The notes: a model not told the origin generated them from the letters alone. A stretch of 64,000 bases of DNA from Akkermansiaceae bacterium (GCA_018402445.1 JAGYIT010000007.1:372001-436000), one strand, 5' to 3'; counted from the first letter of the stretch, positions 36,304-45,207 are shown. Numbers and translations are program-made.

Positions 36304-36864
36304 TCAGCTGTTTTTTCGGGTGAGCAAAAGGAAAGGGGCGGGTTTTTCGGTGGCGATGATGGCGTACCGCGCGGAGCGGTGCGTAGGGATGGACGCGAGG
36401 AGGTTCTCCACCGCCGCCGCCTCGACATCGCCGCCCGCGTGCCCCGGATAACAGATAGCTGCGAGTAAGCCCCCGGGTCTGAGGATGGCTACCGCGGAGG
36501 TGAGCGCCTTGAGGGTGTTTTCCGTACGGGTGATGACCGCGCGGTCGCCGCCGGGCAGGTAGCCGAGGTTGAAGACGATCACGCCGGGCCTCCCATCGCC
36601 CGCGATCTTCGCAAGGTCGGCGTGGCAGCCGAGGTGCAGCGTCACCCGATCCCTTAGACCTTCGTTTTCCAGCCGGGCCGCGGTGGAGCTGATCGCCTGC
36701 GGCTGGACATCAATGGCCAGCACCTTGCCGGTTTCTCCTACGGCTTGGGCAAGAAACACCGTGTCGTGGCCATTGCCCGCCGTGGCGTCGATGGCGAAAT
36801 CACCGGGCGCGATCTCGCCTTTCAGCAGCAGGTGGAGCATTTCCGTGGGGCGGGGAGGGAACAT
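36304..36864 (-). CDS. MnmM/YtqB-like SAM-dependent tRNA methyltransferase
   Basis: 186 residues. A compact Rossmann methyltransferase of the YtqB (Pfam rRNA_methylase) family: AIDATAGNGHDTVFLA for SAM binding, VLAIDVQPQA, and the family-specific IVFNLGYLPGGD with its D. B. subtilis MnmM (YtqB) methylates nm5(s2)U34 of tRNA to mnm5(s2)U. It starts 5 bases after the stop of a flavoprotein resembling the oxidase domain of MnmC, the enzyme that makes the MnmM substrate, so the pair fits one pathway. Full length for the family. Confidence 0.85.
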   Translation of the reverse strand: MFPPRPTEMLHLLLKGEIAPGDFAIDATAGNGHDTVFLAQAVGETGKVLAIDVQPQAISSTAARLENEGLRDRVTLHLGCHADLAKIAGDGRPGVIVFNLGYLPGGDRAVITRTENTLKALTSAVAILRPGGLLAAICYPGHAGGDVEAAAVENLLASIPTHRSARYAIIATEKPAPFLLLTRKNS

Positions 36865-36869
36865 GGTTT

Positions 36870-37838
36870 TCAGGAAAGGGCATCGGGAAACACAAACTCC
36901 GTGGCGGGGCGGATGCCGTCAAGGATCCATCCGGCGAGTATCGAGGCCATGCCCGGCGCGTAGAGTGCCCCTTTCGAGCCGAGGCCGTTGAACACCCAAT
37001 CCCCGGAGGCGTCCCTGCCGACCAAGGGCTGGCTGCGCCGCAGGATGGGTCGTATCCCCGCGACATGGGTGATGACTCCGAAATCCGGGCCGCCGAGCTT
37101 CGTCGCGATGGCGGTAATGTGTTCGAGTCCGGCGGTGGTGGCTGTCTCGTCGAGCTTGTCCCAATCATAGGTGGAGCCGACGCGGAAGCAGGCGCCGCCG
37201 ATGGGAACCAGCCAGCCGCCCGCTCCGATGCGAATGTGCGTCTCCGGCCAATCGGCGCGGACGGTGAGGATTTCCCCTTTCGCGCAGCGGTGCCCGCCCA
37301 TGCTTCCTGTGATCAGGCCGGCGGCTCCTTCGCAGCGGATGCGCGGGGTTCCGGTATCGCCCCATAAGCCGAGTTCGTGGAAACGGACGCGCGAGAGATG
37401 GAGAAACTTCCGGGTATCGAGCCAACCTCCGCCCGACAGCTCGACGCAGCCGGGAAATCCGCCGGCTGGCTTCGCGGGAGGATCCGCGCTTAGCCATCGC
37501 TTCACTTCGGGGAGGTCGAGCTTCGCGGAAATCTTCGCCCATTCCTTTTGTGAGGAGGCGACCCGCAGGACGGGAAGGGGATGCCAGAGGTTTTCGGAGA
37601 ACTCTTTTTCCAAGAACCGGTAGAACGCGATCGCCTGCGGATAAAACTCCGTGATGCGCCAGCTGGGCTCGAAGTTCTTGCCGGTGATCGGATTGATGAG
37701 TCCCGCCGCGACCCGTGTGCTGCCCCCCTCGCCGTGATCCGCGATGCGGAAAGGGACTCCGCGGCGGAGGAACTCCCACGCGAGGCAAGTCCCCGCTAAA
37801 CCCTGCCCGACGATGAGCGGGTTTTCCGGAATCCCCAT
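36870..37838 (-). CDS. FAD-dependent oxidoreductase resembling the MnmC oxidase domain / YurR
   Basis: 322 residues (ATG 37838; ATG 37847 also possible). FAD-binding GxGxxG in LIVGQGLAGTCLAWEFLRRG and the amino-acid-oxidase-type motif STRVAAGLINPITGKNF. C-terminal GIRPILRRSQPLVGRDASGDW and FNGLGSKGALYAPGMA match the DAO fold. MnmC(o) removes the carboxymethyl group of cmnm5U34 in tRNA; here there is no fused methyltransferase domain, but an MnmM-like methyltransferase gene follows by 5 bases. It could alternatively act on glycine or D-amino acids. Divergent from the zinc-ribbon gene at 37999. Confidence 0.8.
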   Translation of the reverse strand: MGIPENPLIVGQGLAGTCLAWEFLRRGVPFRIADHGEGGSTRVAAGLINPITGKNFEPSWRITEFYPQAIAFYRFLEKEFSENLWHPLPVLRVASSQKEWAKISAKLDLPEVKRWLSADPPAKPAGGFPGCVELSGGGWLDTRKFLHLSRVRFHELGLWGDTGTPRIRCEGAAGLITGSMGGHRCAKGEILTVRADWPETHIRIGAGGWLVPIGGACFRVGSTYDWDKLDETATTAGLEHITAIATKLGGPDFGVITHVAGIRPILRRSQPLVGRDASGDWVFNGLGSKGALYAPGMASILAGWILDGIRPATEFVFPDALS

Positions 37839-37998
37839 GACGCCCATCCCGTGAACCATTCCGAAGCAATGCCCCGCCCGGCCGCCGCAGTCACGCGCAA
37901 ACAAGAGGCGTGAACCTCCGCCGCGGAGATCCGCCATTCCGTGAAAGCGTTTTGCTTTGACGAAATACTGGGTTTTCCGTAGTAACGAGGGGGAGAAG

Positions 37999-38661
37999 AT
38001 GAAATGTCCGCGTTGTGTGCAACTGATCCACCGTGCGGCGGCGGCATGCCCCCACTGCGGCTTCGGGATGGTGGACGCGGACCGGATGTTCGGGGCTAGC
38101 GAGGTGAAGCTGCGGAGCCTTGCGGACACGGCGGGGATTTTCCGCCGCAACGACCGCGACCGGCTGGAGGATGAGATGGAGCGGATCGGGATCGCTTTCC
38201 CGCAGGTTTTCGTAGCTGTCTATACGGGAAGTGTCGGGGAGCAGGCGAACCTTAGGCAGTTCGGGTTTTGGCTACTGAACCGCGGGCTGTTCGAGGATGT
38301 GCCGGTGGAGAAACCGAACGAGGCGGGCATCCTGATCGTGATCGACCCCGACTCAAAGGCCGCGGGCATGACTTTCGGCTACCTTCTCGATCCTTTCCTG
38401 GAGGAGCAGGACAGCTTCGACTGCCTGTCGAGGGCGCACGCGTATTGGCTGGAGGGGCGCTATGCCGAGGGGCTGCTGAAGTGCCTGAGCCAGCTGCGGA
38501 AATTGCTGCGATTGCGCTCCCGCCAGGCGCGGCGCGATCCGGAGAAGTATGAGCGCAAGGTGGCGTCCCCGGTGGCGGTGGGCGATCTGGTGAGGAAAAT
38601 TCGCGAGGGGAACCGGCCTGCTGCGGAACGCCCCGGATTGGGCGAGGAGGTGGGGCGGTGA
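37999..38661 (+). CDS. Zinc-ribbon protein with TPM-like domain
   Basis: 220 residues from ATG 37999, with a strong GAGGGGGAG ribosome site. The N-terminal CPRCVQLIHRAAAACPHC is a zinc ribbon. The middle portion (PQVFVAVYTGSVGEQANLRQFGFWLLNRG ... GILIVIDPDSKAAGMTFGYLLDPFL) resembles the TPM (TLP18.3/Psb32/MOLO-1) domain. A C-terminal charged region follows (RLRSRQARRDPEKYERK). Overlaps the next gene by four bases (GTGA). Confidence 0.7.
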   Translation: MKCPRCVQLIHRAAAACPHCGFGMVDADRMFGASEVKLRSLADTAGIFRRNDRDRLEDEMERIGIAFPQVFVAVYTGSVGEQANLRQFGFWLLNRGLFEDVPVEKPNEAGILIVIDPDSKAAGMTFGYLLDPFLEEQDSFDCLSRAHAYWLEGRYAEGLLKCLSQLRKLLRLRSRQARRDPEKYERKVASPVAVGDLVRKIREGNRPAAERPGLGEEVGR

Positions 38662-39122
38662 AAATTCTCATAACAGTCTTCCTTTTCGGGGCGGGCGCGG
38701 TGATGGCGCGGGTGGAGTCTCCGTTGCCGTCATGGGATGCGGAGGAGCGGGCTAAAATAGTGGAGGACAGCTGGATGGCGGGCGGGGTGTCGCTCAATTG
38801 CGAACCCATCCCCGATGAAGATGAGGCGGAGCGCTCATTCCTCATGAGGAAGGAAGCTGTGGAGGAGCAGTTGGAGAGCCCCTCGTGGATGAAACTGGTG
38901 GGTGCGGTGGTGGCCGCGGGATTCGGCGGCACGCTGGTGCTGTACAGCGCGTTAATGTGGTGGCGCGGTCGGGCCAGGTTCCGTTTCCCGGAGTTCGAGG
39001 TGGAGCCGCGCCTGGGCGGAAGCCATGCAGCGGGCATTGGGGCGGTGATTTCCTTCGGCAGCGCCGCGATCCCGCCGGCGATGCAGCGCAAGCAACTGCC
39101 GGATTACATGCGGCGGGCATGA
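38658..39122 (+). CDS. Exported/membrane protein coupled to the zinc-ribbon gene
   Basis: 154 residues from GTG 38658, overlapping the preceding stop by GTGA. Signal peptide or first membrane segment (MKILITVFLFGAGAVMARVE), a short soluble stretch, and a second membrane segment near residues 78-100 (LVGAVVAAGFGGTLVLYSALMWW), then a basic cytoplasmic tail. TPM proteins often work beside small membrane proteins; the function here is unknown. Confidence 0.7.
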   Translation: MKILITVFLFGAGAVMARVESPLPSWDAEERAKIVEDSWMAGGVSLNCEPIPDEDEAERSFLMRKEAVEEQLESPSWMKLVGAVVAAGFGGTLVLYSALMWWRGRARFRFPEFEVEPRLGGSHAAGIGAVISFGSAAIPPAMQRKQLPDYMRRA

Positions 39123-39180
39123 GGCGGTTTGCGCAATGATGGGTTGAAGATTGCGGGGCACAGCCTCAGTGTCCGCGCGG

Positions 39181-40602
39181 ATGGACAAGCCCGGCATTTC
39201 GGTGGAGGCGAGCGAGCGGGGCGGGGAGATCCGGCTGGGCGGGAAACTGGGCGGCATGACCCTAGCGATGCAGGTGCTCACGCTGGCCTTCTGGCCGCTG
39301 CTGGAGCAGGTGCTGGCGTTTTTCGTGGGCACGACGGATATCCTGATCGCGGGTAGGATGGCGGAGGGCGAGGAAAGGGTGGCGATCCTCGATGCGATGG
39401 GTCTGGGCGGATACGTCGGCTGGTTCATCTACATTTTCCAAGGGGCGGTGGCGACGGGGGTCATGGCCCTCGTTTCCCGCGCGACGGGTGCAAGGGATTT
39501 CAAGCTTGCGGATATGGCGCTGGGGCAGGGCATGTGGCTGGGGGCGTTGGCGGGCGTCGCCGCCTACCTGATCCTGCAGGTCGGGACGATGCCGCTGATT
39601 GGCTGGATGGGACTGACTCCGGAGGCGGCAGTCCATGCCGAGGCTTACATCCGCATGTTGGCATGGTCGGGGCCGGTGGCGGGCGCGATGTTCGCGGTGA
39701 ATGCGGCCTTGCGCGGCTCCGGCGATACCAAGACCCCTTTCCTCGCGATGGTGGTGGTGAACCTCGTGAATATGGGGACGAGCGTTCTGTTCGTGTTCGG
39801 CCCCGCGCCTTTCGGCGGCATGGGTGTGGAAGGCATCGCGCTCGGCACGGTGATCGGCTGGATTGCGGGTCTGCTGACGGTGGTCGTCATGCTCGCGCTG
39901 AAAAAAAAGGAGGGACTGCGCTGGACGCGCGAAGGTCTGCTGTTCCACGGGGAAACAATGATGCGCATCTGGCGGATCGGTGTTCCGCAGGCGATCGAGA
40001 TCGCGGGGATGTGGATGATCCATTCCTACGGGCTGCGCGTGATCTCCGGACTGAAGAATGACGGTGCGCTGGGAGCGCATTTCATAGCGATCCGGCTCGA
40101 GTCGATGAGTTTCCTGCCGGGCTTCGCGATCGCGGCGGCGGCTGCGGCGCTCACCGGCCAATACCTCGGCGCGGGTTCCAAGGAAATGGCCGTCCAGGCC
40201 GTGCGTTTCTCATGGAAACTGGCGGTTGGCGTGATGGCCTTCATGGGGCTGTGCTTCGTTTTCGGCAGGACATGGCTGATCGGGCTGATGGCTCCCGGCA
40301 GCGAACTCCATGCCGAACTCGCGGGGCCGCTGCTGGTGGTTTGCGCGTTCACGCAGCCGTTCTTCGCGTCCTGCATCATCCTGAAAACGACGATGCGCGG
40401 AGCGGGCGCGACGAAGCTGGTGATGCGCTGGGCGTTCAGCAGCATGCTGTTCTACCGCGTGGGCGTGCTTTGGGTGCTGGCGCGGCTCGACATGGTTTCC
40501 CTGACCGGCGTGTGGATTGTGCTGGGGCTGGATCTGGTCACGCAGTCGGTGGTTTTCACGCGTCTGCATTTCCAGGGAAAATGGCTGGAGACGAAGGTGT
40601 GA
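39181..40602 (+). CDS. MATE-family multidrug/toxin exporter
   Basis: 473 residues from ATG 39181, with about 12 membrane segments in two halves. MATE hallmarks: LLEQVLAFFVGTTDILIAGRM near TM1-2, ALRGSGDTKTPFLAMVVVNLVNMGTSVLF, GVPQAIEIAGMWMIHSYG in the second half and TMRGAGATKLVMR. Exchanges drugs or metabolites for Na+ or H+. Independent gene; start not supported by a strong ribosome site. Substrate cannot be inferred. Confidence 0.9.
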   Translation: MDKPGISVEASERGGEIRLGGKLGGMTLAMQVLTLAFWPLLEQVLAFFVGTTDILIAGRMAEGEERVAILDAMGLGGYVGWFIYIFQGAVATGVMALVSRATGARDFKLADMALGQGMWLGALAGVAAYLILQVGTMPLIGWMGLTPEAAVHAEAYIRMLAWSGPVAGAMFAVNAALRGSGDTKTPFLAMVVVNLVNMGTSVLFVFGPAPFGGMGVEGIALGTVIGWIAGLLTVVVMLALKKKEGLRWTREGLLFHGETMMRIWRIGVPQAIEIAGMWMIHSYGLRVISGLKNDGALGAHFIAIRLESMSFLPGFAIAAAAAALTGQYLGAGSKEMAVQAVRFSWKLAVGVMAFMGLCFVFGRTWLIGLMAPGSELHAELAGPLLVVCAFTQPFFASCIILKTTMRGAGATKLVMRWAFSSMLFYRVGVLWVLARLDMVSLTGVWIVLGLDLVTQSVVFTRLHFQGKWLETKV

Positions 40603-40609
40603 GCTGTCC

Positions 40610-40720
40610 TCACTCCGCCACATAGGCGCGCCTCTCGCCGCATCGGGATCGAGCAACAGCCCTTTCCCCGGGAAGCGCATGGGCAAGGGCGGCGGTGAGA
40701 AGGAGCAGCAAAGGTTTCAT
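40610..40720 (-). CDS. Tiny exported peptide or gene remnant
   Basis: 36 codons: MKPLLLLLTAALAHALPGER followed by AVARSRCGERRAYVAE and TGA. It has a convincing signal peptide and typical codon use, but the mature peptide would be only about 20 residues. It lies 21 bases after the aminopeptidase stop on the same strand. It may be a real small secreted peptide or the leftover of a deleted gene. Confidence 0.4.
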   Translation of the reverse strand: MKPLLLLLTAALAHALPGERAVARSRCGERRAYVAE

Positions 40721-40741
40721 GGACGTGGTTTTTTCGCGGGG

Positions 40742-41800
40742 TCAGTTCGCGGAATGGGGCGTTTTCATTTCCTCCACCTTGCGGAAGAATATTCCGTAAT
40801 CGCCGCCGGATTCGTCCAGCAGTTTCCGGAAAGAATCGATCTCGCTGTTGTAGGTGATGAGGGGGAGGAGGTGGGCGTTTGTCAGGTCGAGCCGGATCCA
40901 TGCCTCGAGTTGCTTGCCGCCCCAGCGCCGCTGGAGTGTGCGGGCGCGGGATTTCAACTCCGCGAGGATGGCGCGCTTGCCTCTCCGCATCTCTTCCGCG
41001 GGGAGGTCGGAGGCGTAGAGTTCCGTCAGCTCGCGGCGGGTGGTGTCGATCTCGCGGTAAAAGTCCCGCCTCCGGATCAGGCGTTCCTCGTAGTCCGCGA
41101 GGTCGGCGCGGCGTCCTGTCGAGATGAGCCACTGCCGCACGCCCTCCCCGGCGACGGCGTTTGCCAAGGATTCGTTGAATGTGGTCTCGCCTTTGCGGAA
41201 AACGCGGCGGTGTGTCAGTTCGTGGAAAATCAGTTCCGCGAAGTCGATCTCCGGGTATTCGGCGAAGGTGTTGAGCACGGGATCGTGGAAAAAGCCGAGC
41301 GTCGAGTAGGCGTCGGTGCCGCCGAGGTAGGTTTCGTATCCCTCGGCCTCCAGCTTTTCCGCGTAGGCCTTGGCGTCGTTTTCCTTGAAATGCCCGCGGT
41401 AATTCATCTTGCCGACTACGGGGTAGCGCCAGCTCTTCGGCTCTAGGGAAAACTCCGGCGCGGCGTAGAGCACGAAAACCACGTGCCGCCGCCCGAGATC
41501 CGCGTATTTGCCGTAGGAGGAATCCCCCGGCAGCGCCAGCTGGCGGCTCGCGAAGTCGCAAAGCTCTGCGGTGAGCAGCAGCCGTTTCCGCAAGGTCTCA
41601 GGTGTCGATTCGTCCGCGATGATCTCCGCGTTGGGCCGCGATTTCCGAATGATCTCCATCTGCCCCGCCACGCCCTGGGTGTAGAATGGCAGCGCGCCGC
41701 AACCGGTCAGGAGCACGACGGGAAGCAGGAGGAACACGCGGATCACGGCGGGAGCCGAAGCGCGCAGGTGCGAAGCGGGCAATGTATCTTCGCGGATCAT
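40742..41800 (-). CDS. Predicted zinc aminopeptidase lipoprotein (PF10023 type)
   Basis: 352 residues with a lipobox (VVLLTGC, Cys34), so anchored in the outer or inner membrane. The family features are YADLGRRHVVFVLYAAPEFSLEP, KMNYRGHFKENDAKAY and, centrally, the catalytic LIFHELTHRRVF (HExxH zinc motif) followed by ETTFNESLANAVAGEGV with the third ligand Glu. COG4324 predicted aminopeptidases have this arrangement. It starts 6 bases after the upstream gene once that gene's frameshift is corrected. It ends before a tiny exported peptide gene. Confidence 0.9.
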   Translation of the reverse strand: MIREDTLPASHLRASAPAVIRVFLLLPVVLLTGCGALPFYTQGVAGQMEIIRKSRPNAEIIADESTPETLRKRLLLTAELCDFASRQLALPGDSSYGKYADLGRRHVVFVLYAAPEFSLEPKSWRYPVVGKMNYRGHFKENDAKAYAEKLEAEGYETYLGGTDAYSTLGFFHDPVLNTFAEYPEIDFAELIFHELTHRRVFRKGETTFNESLANAVAGEGVRQWLISTGRRADLADYEERLIRRRDFYREIDTTRRELTELYASDLPAEEMRRGKRAILAELKSRARTLQRRWGGKQLEAWIRLDLTNAHLLPLITYNSEIDSFRKLLDESGGDYGIFFRKVEEMKTPHSAN

Positions 41801-41806
41801 GGCGGC

Positions 41807-42356
41807 CTAACTTTCCCCGTCGCTGTCCTTCAGCACATCACGCAGCTCCTTGATGAAAGCTTGCACCTCGCCGAGGATCTCGGCGATCCATTCCTGGCTG
41901 TTGGGCCTCCTCTTCGGGGGTGGGTTCGGGATCGGGCGGGATGCCGCATTCCCGGCGCAGGCGCTCGCGTTCCTCGTTGTAGATCCGGTCGAAATCCAGT
42001 ACTTCCCGCCCCTCGCGCTCGATGCGGGCGGTGACGCGGTCGAGCAGGCGGTTCATCCATTCCGTCTCGGCCTCGGCCTTCGCCTCCGCTTCGCTCTGCG
42101 GTTCGTCGTCATCGAAGTCCTCGTCCGCCTCCGCCATCATGGCACCCAGGCGGTTCATGAAATCGGTCAGCCCCGGCTTCGGATCGGGGTTGCGGAAGCG
42201 CAGCGTGTGCCCCGCGAGATCCGCCCACGGGTTGCCGGTGAGTTCGAGTTCCACTGGCTCCTCCCGCCCGGTGAACCAGATGCGTCCTGTTAGATAGCCC
42301 TTCCGCCGGTTGTCGATCTCGCCGTGGGTCACTTGTTCGTCGATGCGCCATGCCAT
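41807..42356 (-). CDS. Conserved acidic protein of unknown function, one extra base near 3' end
   Basis: Starts ATG 42356 (MAWRIDEQVTHGEIDNRRKG), a small beta-rich domain (TGRIWFTGREEPVELELTGN, NPWADLAGHTLRFRNPDP), then a long acidic and coiled-coil section. The original frame runs past PTPEEEAQQPG into implausible sequence. Skipping one base at about 41903-41908 gives PNSQEWIAEILGEVQAFIKE then LRDVLKDSDGES and TAG at 41807, a natural amphipathic ending 6 bases before the next start. The 550-base span is one more than a multiple of three. Function unknown. Confidence 0.7.
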
Positions 42357-42455
42357 GCGCGGATGTTGGGGAAAGATTCGCGCGCCGCCAAGCATGGAGG
42401 AATCTCCCCGGCATTCCCCATTTCATTTCCCTGAGAAGCGGCTAATGTCTCGCGC

Positions 42456-42980
42456 ATGAGTATCATCACAAAGCGCGGCGACGACGGGGAGACCGATCTG
42501 ATGTTCGGAAAGAGGATTGCGAAAACCTCACCGCGCATCGCGGCGCTGGGAGCCATCGATGAGCTGAACGCCGCGCTCGGCCTCGCGCGGGCGGCGGATA
42601 TGGAGGGGCGGCACATGGCGGTGATCGACCGCGTCCAGAATCTCCTCTTCGGGCTCATGGGCGAGCTCGCGTGCCTGCCGGAGGATCTGGGGAAATACCG
42701 GGAAAAGGGATACGCCGCTCTCACGGAAGCGGATCTCGATTGGCTTACGGAAACCGCAATGGAGGCGGAGGCGAAGGGCGTCCGCTTTACGCATTGGGCG
42801 GTGCCGGGCGCGGAGGGTTCCATGGCGCGCGCGCACCTCGACCATGCCCGCACCGTCTCACGCCGCGCCGAGCGGCATCTGCTCATGCTTCACGAAAGCG
42901 GCGGCGAGGTGCCTCTGGCCGTCCGGCTTTTCCTCAACCGCCTATCCGATGCGCTCTGGATCTTGGCACGGGCAGATTGA
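42456..42980 (+). CDS. ATP:cob(I)alamin adenosyltransferase, PduO type
   Basis: 174 residues, standard length. Motifs of the PduO family: TKRGDDGETDLMFGKRI at the N-terminus (ATP binding), GAIDELNAALGLAR, LFGLMGELACLP and the RAHLDHARTVSRRAERH ATP-binding helix. Makes adenosylcobalamin from reduced cobalamin and ATP. No B12 importer, riboswitch or B12-dependent enzyme is nearby in the window. Confidence 0.93.
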   Translation: MSIITKRGDDGETDLMFGKRIAKTSPRIAALGAIDELNAALGLARAADMEGRHMAVIDRVQNLLFGLMGELACLPEDLGKYREKGYAALTEADLDWLTETAMEAEAKGVRFTHWAVPGAEGSMARAHLDHARTVSRRAERHLLMLHESGGEVPLAVRLFLNRLSDALWILARAD

Positions 42981-43050
42981 AGCAAACCTTCGCGCGACAT
43001 TTTCATTCCCTCCGCATATCCGAAGCATTAGTTTTCCTAAAACCCATCCT

Positions 43051-44100
43051 ATGGACGACGCCCTGCAACAACTCATCCGAGACGCTTTCCGCGGTGTGGC
43101 GACGGATGTCTTCCTGCTGGAGGAGGAGCAGCCGCGCATCCGTCGCGAGGGCAAGGTGGTGCCGCTGCATCCCGGCCCCATACCGCGCTTCGGGATTGAG
43201 GGGCTTTGGAAAGCGTGCGGGGTCGATCCCGACACCACCAAGGAGACGGATGTTTCCTGGCAGCTTCCGGAGGGGAAACGCCTGCGCGTGAACCTTTACC
43301 ACACTCTCGGACGCCTCGCCGCCGTGCTGCGGCCCATTCGCGAGGACATCCCCGGCCTGCACAAGCTCGCGATGCCGGCTGAGCTTCTCCAATCCTGGAT
43401 GTCGCGCGGCAACGGCCTCGTCCTCGTCACCGGCCCTACGGGTTCCGGGAAATCGACCACCGTCGCCGCCTGCCTGAACTGGCTCAACGAGAACCACTCG
43501 AAACACATCGTCACCCTGGAGGATCCCATCGAGTTCCTTTTCCAGAACGAAAACTCACTCTTCTCCCAGCGCGAGATTCGGCTCGATACCGAGAACTTCG
43601 CCACCGCCCTGCGCTCCGCCATGCGGCAGAGCCCGGACGTAATTTTCCTCGGCGAGATCCGCGACACCGAGACCGCGCTCACCGCCCTGCAAGCGGCGGA
43701 GACCGGCCACCTCGTCGTCTCCACGATGCATAGCGGCGGCGTGGTGGAAACGATCGACCGCTTCATTCATCTCGTCGGCGAGGGCGGCGAGGGCGCGGTG
43801 CAGATGCTCGCCGCGCAGCTCGTCGGCGTCATCTCCCAGCGCCTGCTGCCCAAATATGGCGGCGGGCTTTTCCCCGCCCTCGAATACTTCCAGAACGAGG
43901 CCGGAACGCGCCGTTGGATCCTGGAAAAGCGCATGGCCGACCTCCAGGATCACATCAACCGTTCCGACGGCACCACGAACTGCTCCGCGCTCGATTATCT
44001 TGTCGCCTCGGTGAAACAGAATTACGTGGAGCTGGAAATCGCACGTGCCGCGTGCGCGAGGCCGCAGGATCTCGACCGTGCGATGCGCGGCATCAGTTGA
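43051..44100 (+). CDS. PilT/PilU-type retraction ATPase, divergent paralogue
   Basis: 349 residues from ATG 43051. Walker A GPTGSGKSTT, Asp box region TLEDPIEFLFQ, Walker B-like SPDVIFLGEIRD and the His box AAETGHLVVSTMHSGGVVETIDR are all present, as in GspE/PilT secretion ATPases. The N-terminal domain (VATDVFLLEEEQPRIRREGK) is atypical and lacks the SDLH pattern found in the next gene. With the second PilT 15 bases on, a twin-ATPase (PilT/PilU-like) unit for type IV pilus retraction is likely, though no pilin genes are in the window. Confidence 0.88.
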   Translation: MDDALQQLIRDAFRGVATDVFLLEEEQPRIRREGKVVPLHPGPIPRFGIEGLWKACGVDPDTTKETDVSWQLPEGKRLRVNLYHTLGRLAAVLRPIREDIPGLHKLAMPAELLQSWMSRGNGLVLVTGPTGSGKSTTVAACLNWLNENHSKHIVTLEDPIEFLFQNENSLFSQREIRLDTENFATALRSAMRQSPDVIFLGEIRDTETALTALQAAETGHLVVSTMHSGGVVETIDRFIHLVGEGGEGAVQMLAAQLVGVISQRLLPKYGGGLFPALEYFQNEAGTRRWILEKRMADLQDHINRSDGTTNCSALDYLVASVKQNYVELEIARAACARPQDLDRAMRGIS

Positions 44101-44115
44101 CGGAAAGGAAAGTAC

Positions 44116-45207
44116 ATGCCGCGCGAAATTACCGATTATCTCAGGGACACCGTCGCAAAGGGCGGCTCGGATCTCCACCTCTGCGCATGGGCTCCCGCCT
44201 GCGCGCGGGTGAACGGCTCTCTCATTTCCCTCGATGACGAGACGCTCAACCCCGGAACCGTTCGCGGGCTCATCATCGACACTCTCAGCGAGGCGCAGCG
44301 CGCGCGGCTGGACGAGGATCTGGAGCTGGATTACGCGCTGCAGGTGGAGGGCGTGGGCCGTTTCCGCGGCAACGTCCACATCGCGCGCGGCAACACGGAG
44401 GCCGCCTTCCGTTTCATCACCGAGGAGATCCCGGAGCTGGAGGTGCTCGGACACCCGCCGGTCATCCATGACTTCTGCGGTCTGCGCGGCGGGCTGGTGC
44501 TCGTCACCGGCATCACCGGATCGGGGAAATCCACCACGCTCGCCTCCATGGTGAAACGGATCTCCGAAACGCGCAGCGGCGTGATCATCAGCCTGGAGGA
44601 TCCCATCGAATACATCTTCCGCCACAGCGCTTCCCTCATCAAGCAGCGCGAGGTCGGCGGTGATACCCGCGGCTTCCCCACGGCCCTGCGGCAGTCCTTG
44701 CGGCAGGATCCCGATGTGATCGTCGTTTCCGAGCTGCGCGACCTTGAAACGATACGCATCGCCATCACAGCGGCGGAAACGGGGCACCTGGTGCTCGCCA
44801 CCCTGCACACCCCGGACGCGCCGCAGAGCATCGACCGTCTTGTGGATATTTTCCCCGCGGATCAGCAACCGCAGATCATCACCCAGCTTGCGGGTGTGCT
44901 GGAGGGCATCATTTCCCAGCGCCTCCTGCCCCGCGCTGATGGCGAAGGACGCGTGCTCGCCGCCGAGATCCTGCGCCCCAGCTACGCGATCCGCAACTGC
45001 ATCCGCGAGCGCAAGATGGAGCAGGTCGTCGGCCTCATGGAGATCGGCTTTAAGGACGGCAACCGCACCATCGACCAGAGCCTCACCGGCCTTTTCGAGT
45101 CCGGGTTGATCACCCGCGAGGAAGCGTTTTTCAACGCCCGTGAACGCGCACTTTTCACCGAACAGCCCAAGGCCGCGCCGAAAACGAAATCAATCTGGAA
45201 CTCATAA
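44116..45207 (+). CDS. pilT: Type IV pilus twitching ATPase PilT
   Basis: 363 residues, preceded by GAAAGGAAAG. The N-terminal domain has the diagnostic GGSDLHLCAWAPACARVNG, then Walker A GITGSGKSTTLASM, Asp box SLEDPIEYIF, Walker B RQDPDVIVVSELRDLETIRIA and the His box AAETGHLVLATLHTPDAPQSIDRLVDIFP. It ends with the retraction-ATPase LLPRADGEGRVLAAEIL. Hexameric, cytoplasmic, pulls pili by depolymerising them. Second of the twin ATPase genes; a membrane protein gene starts 3 bases after it. Confidence 0.92.
   Translation: MPREITDYLRDTVAKGGSDLHLCAWAPACARVNGSLISLDDETLNPGTVRGLIIDTLSEAQRARLDEDLELDYALQVEGVGRFRGNVHIARGNTEAAFRFITEEIPELEVLGHPPVIHDFCGLRGGLVLVTGITGSGKSTTLASMVKRISETRSGVIISLEDPIEYIFRHSASLIKQREVGGDTRGFPTALRQSLRQDPDVIVVSELRDLETIRIAITAAETGHLVLATLHTPDAPQSIDRLVDIFPADQQPQIITQLAGVLEGIISQRLLPRADGEGRVLAAEILRPSYAIRNCIRERKMEQVVGLMEIGFKDGNRTIDQSLTGLFESGLITREEAFFNARERALFTEQPKAAPKTKSIWNS

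Noticed and set aside
42456..42980. Cobalamin riboswitch ahead of the adenosyltransferase
   Set aside because: Only about 100 bases separate it from the divergent gene and no B12-box-like sequence was found.
43051..44100. Possibility that the first ATPase is a type II secretion GspE
   Set aside because: It lacks the GspE N-terminal domain and the tetracysteine zinc motif, and its length and His box match PilT/PilU.
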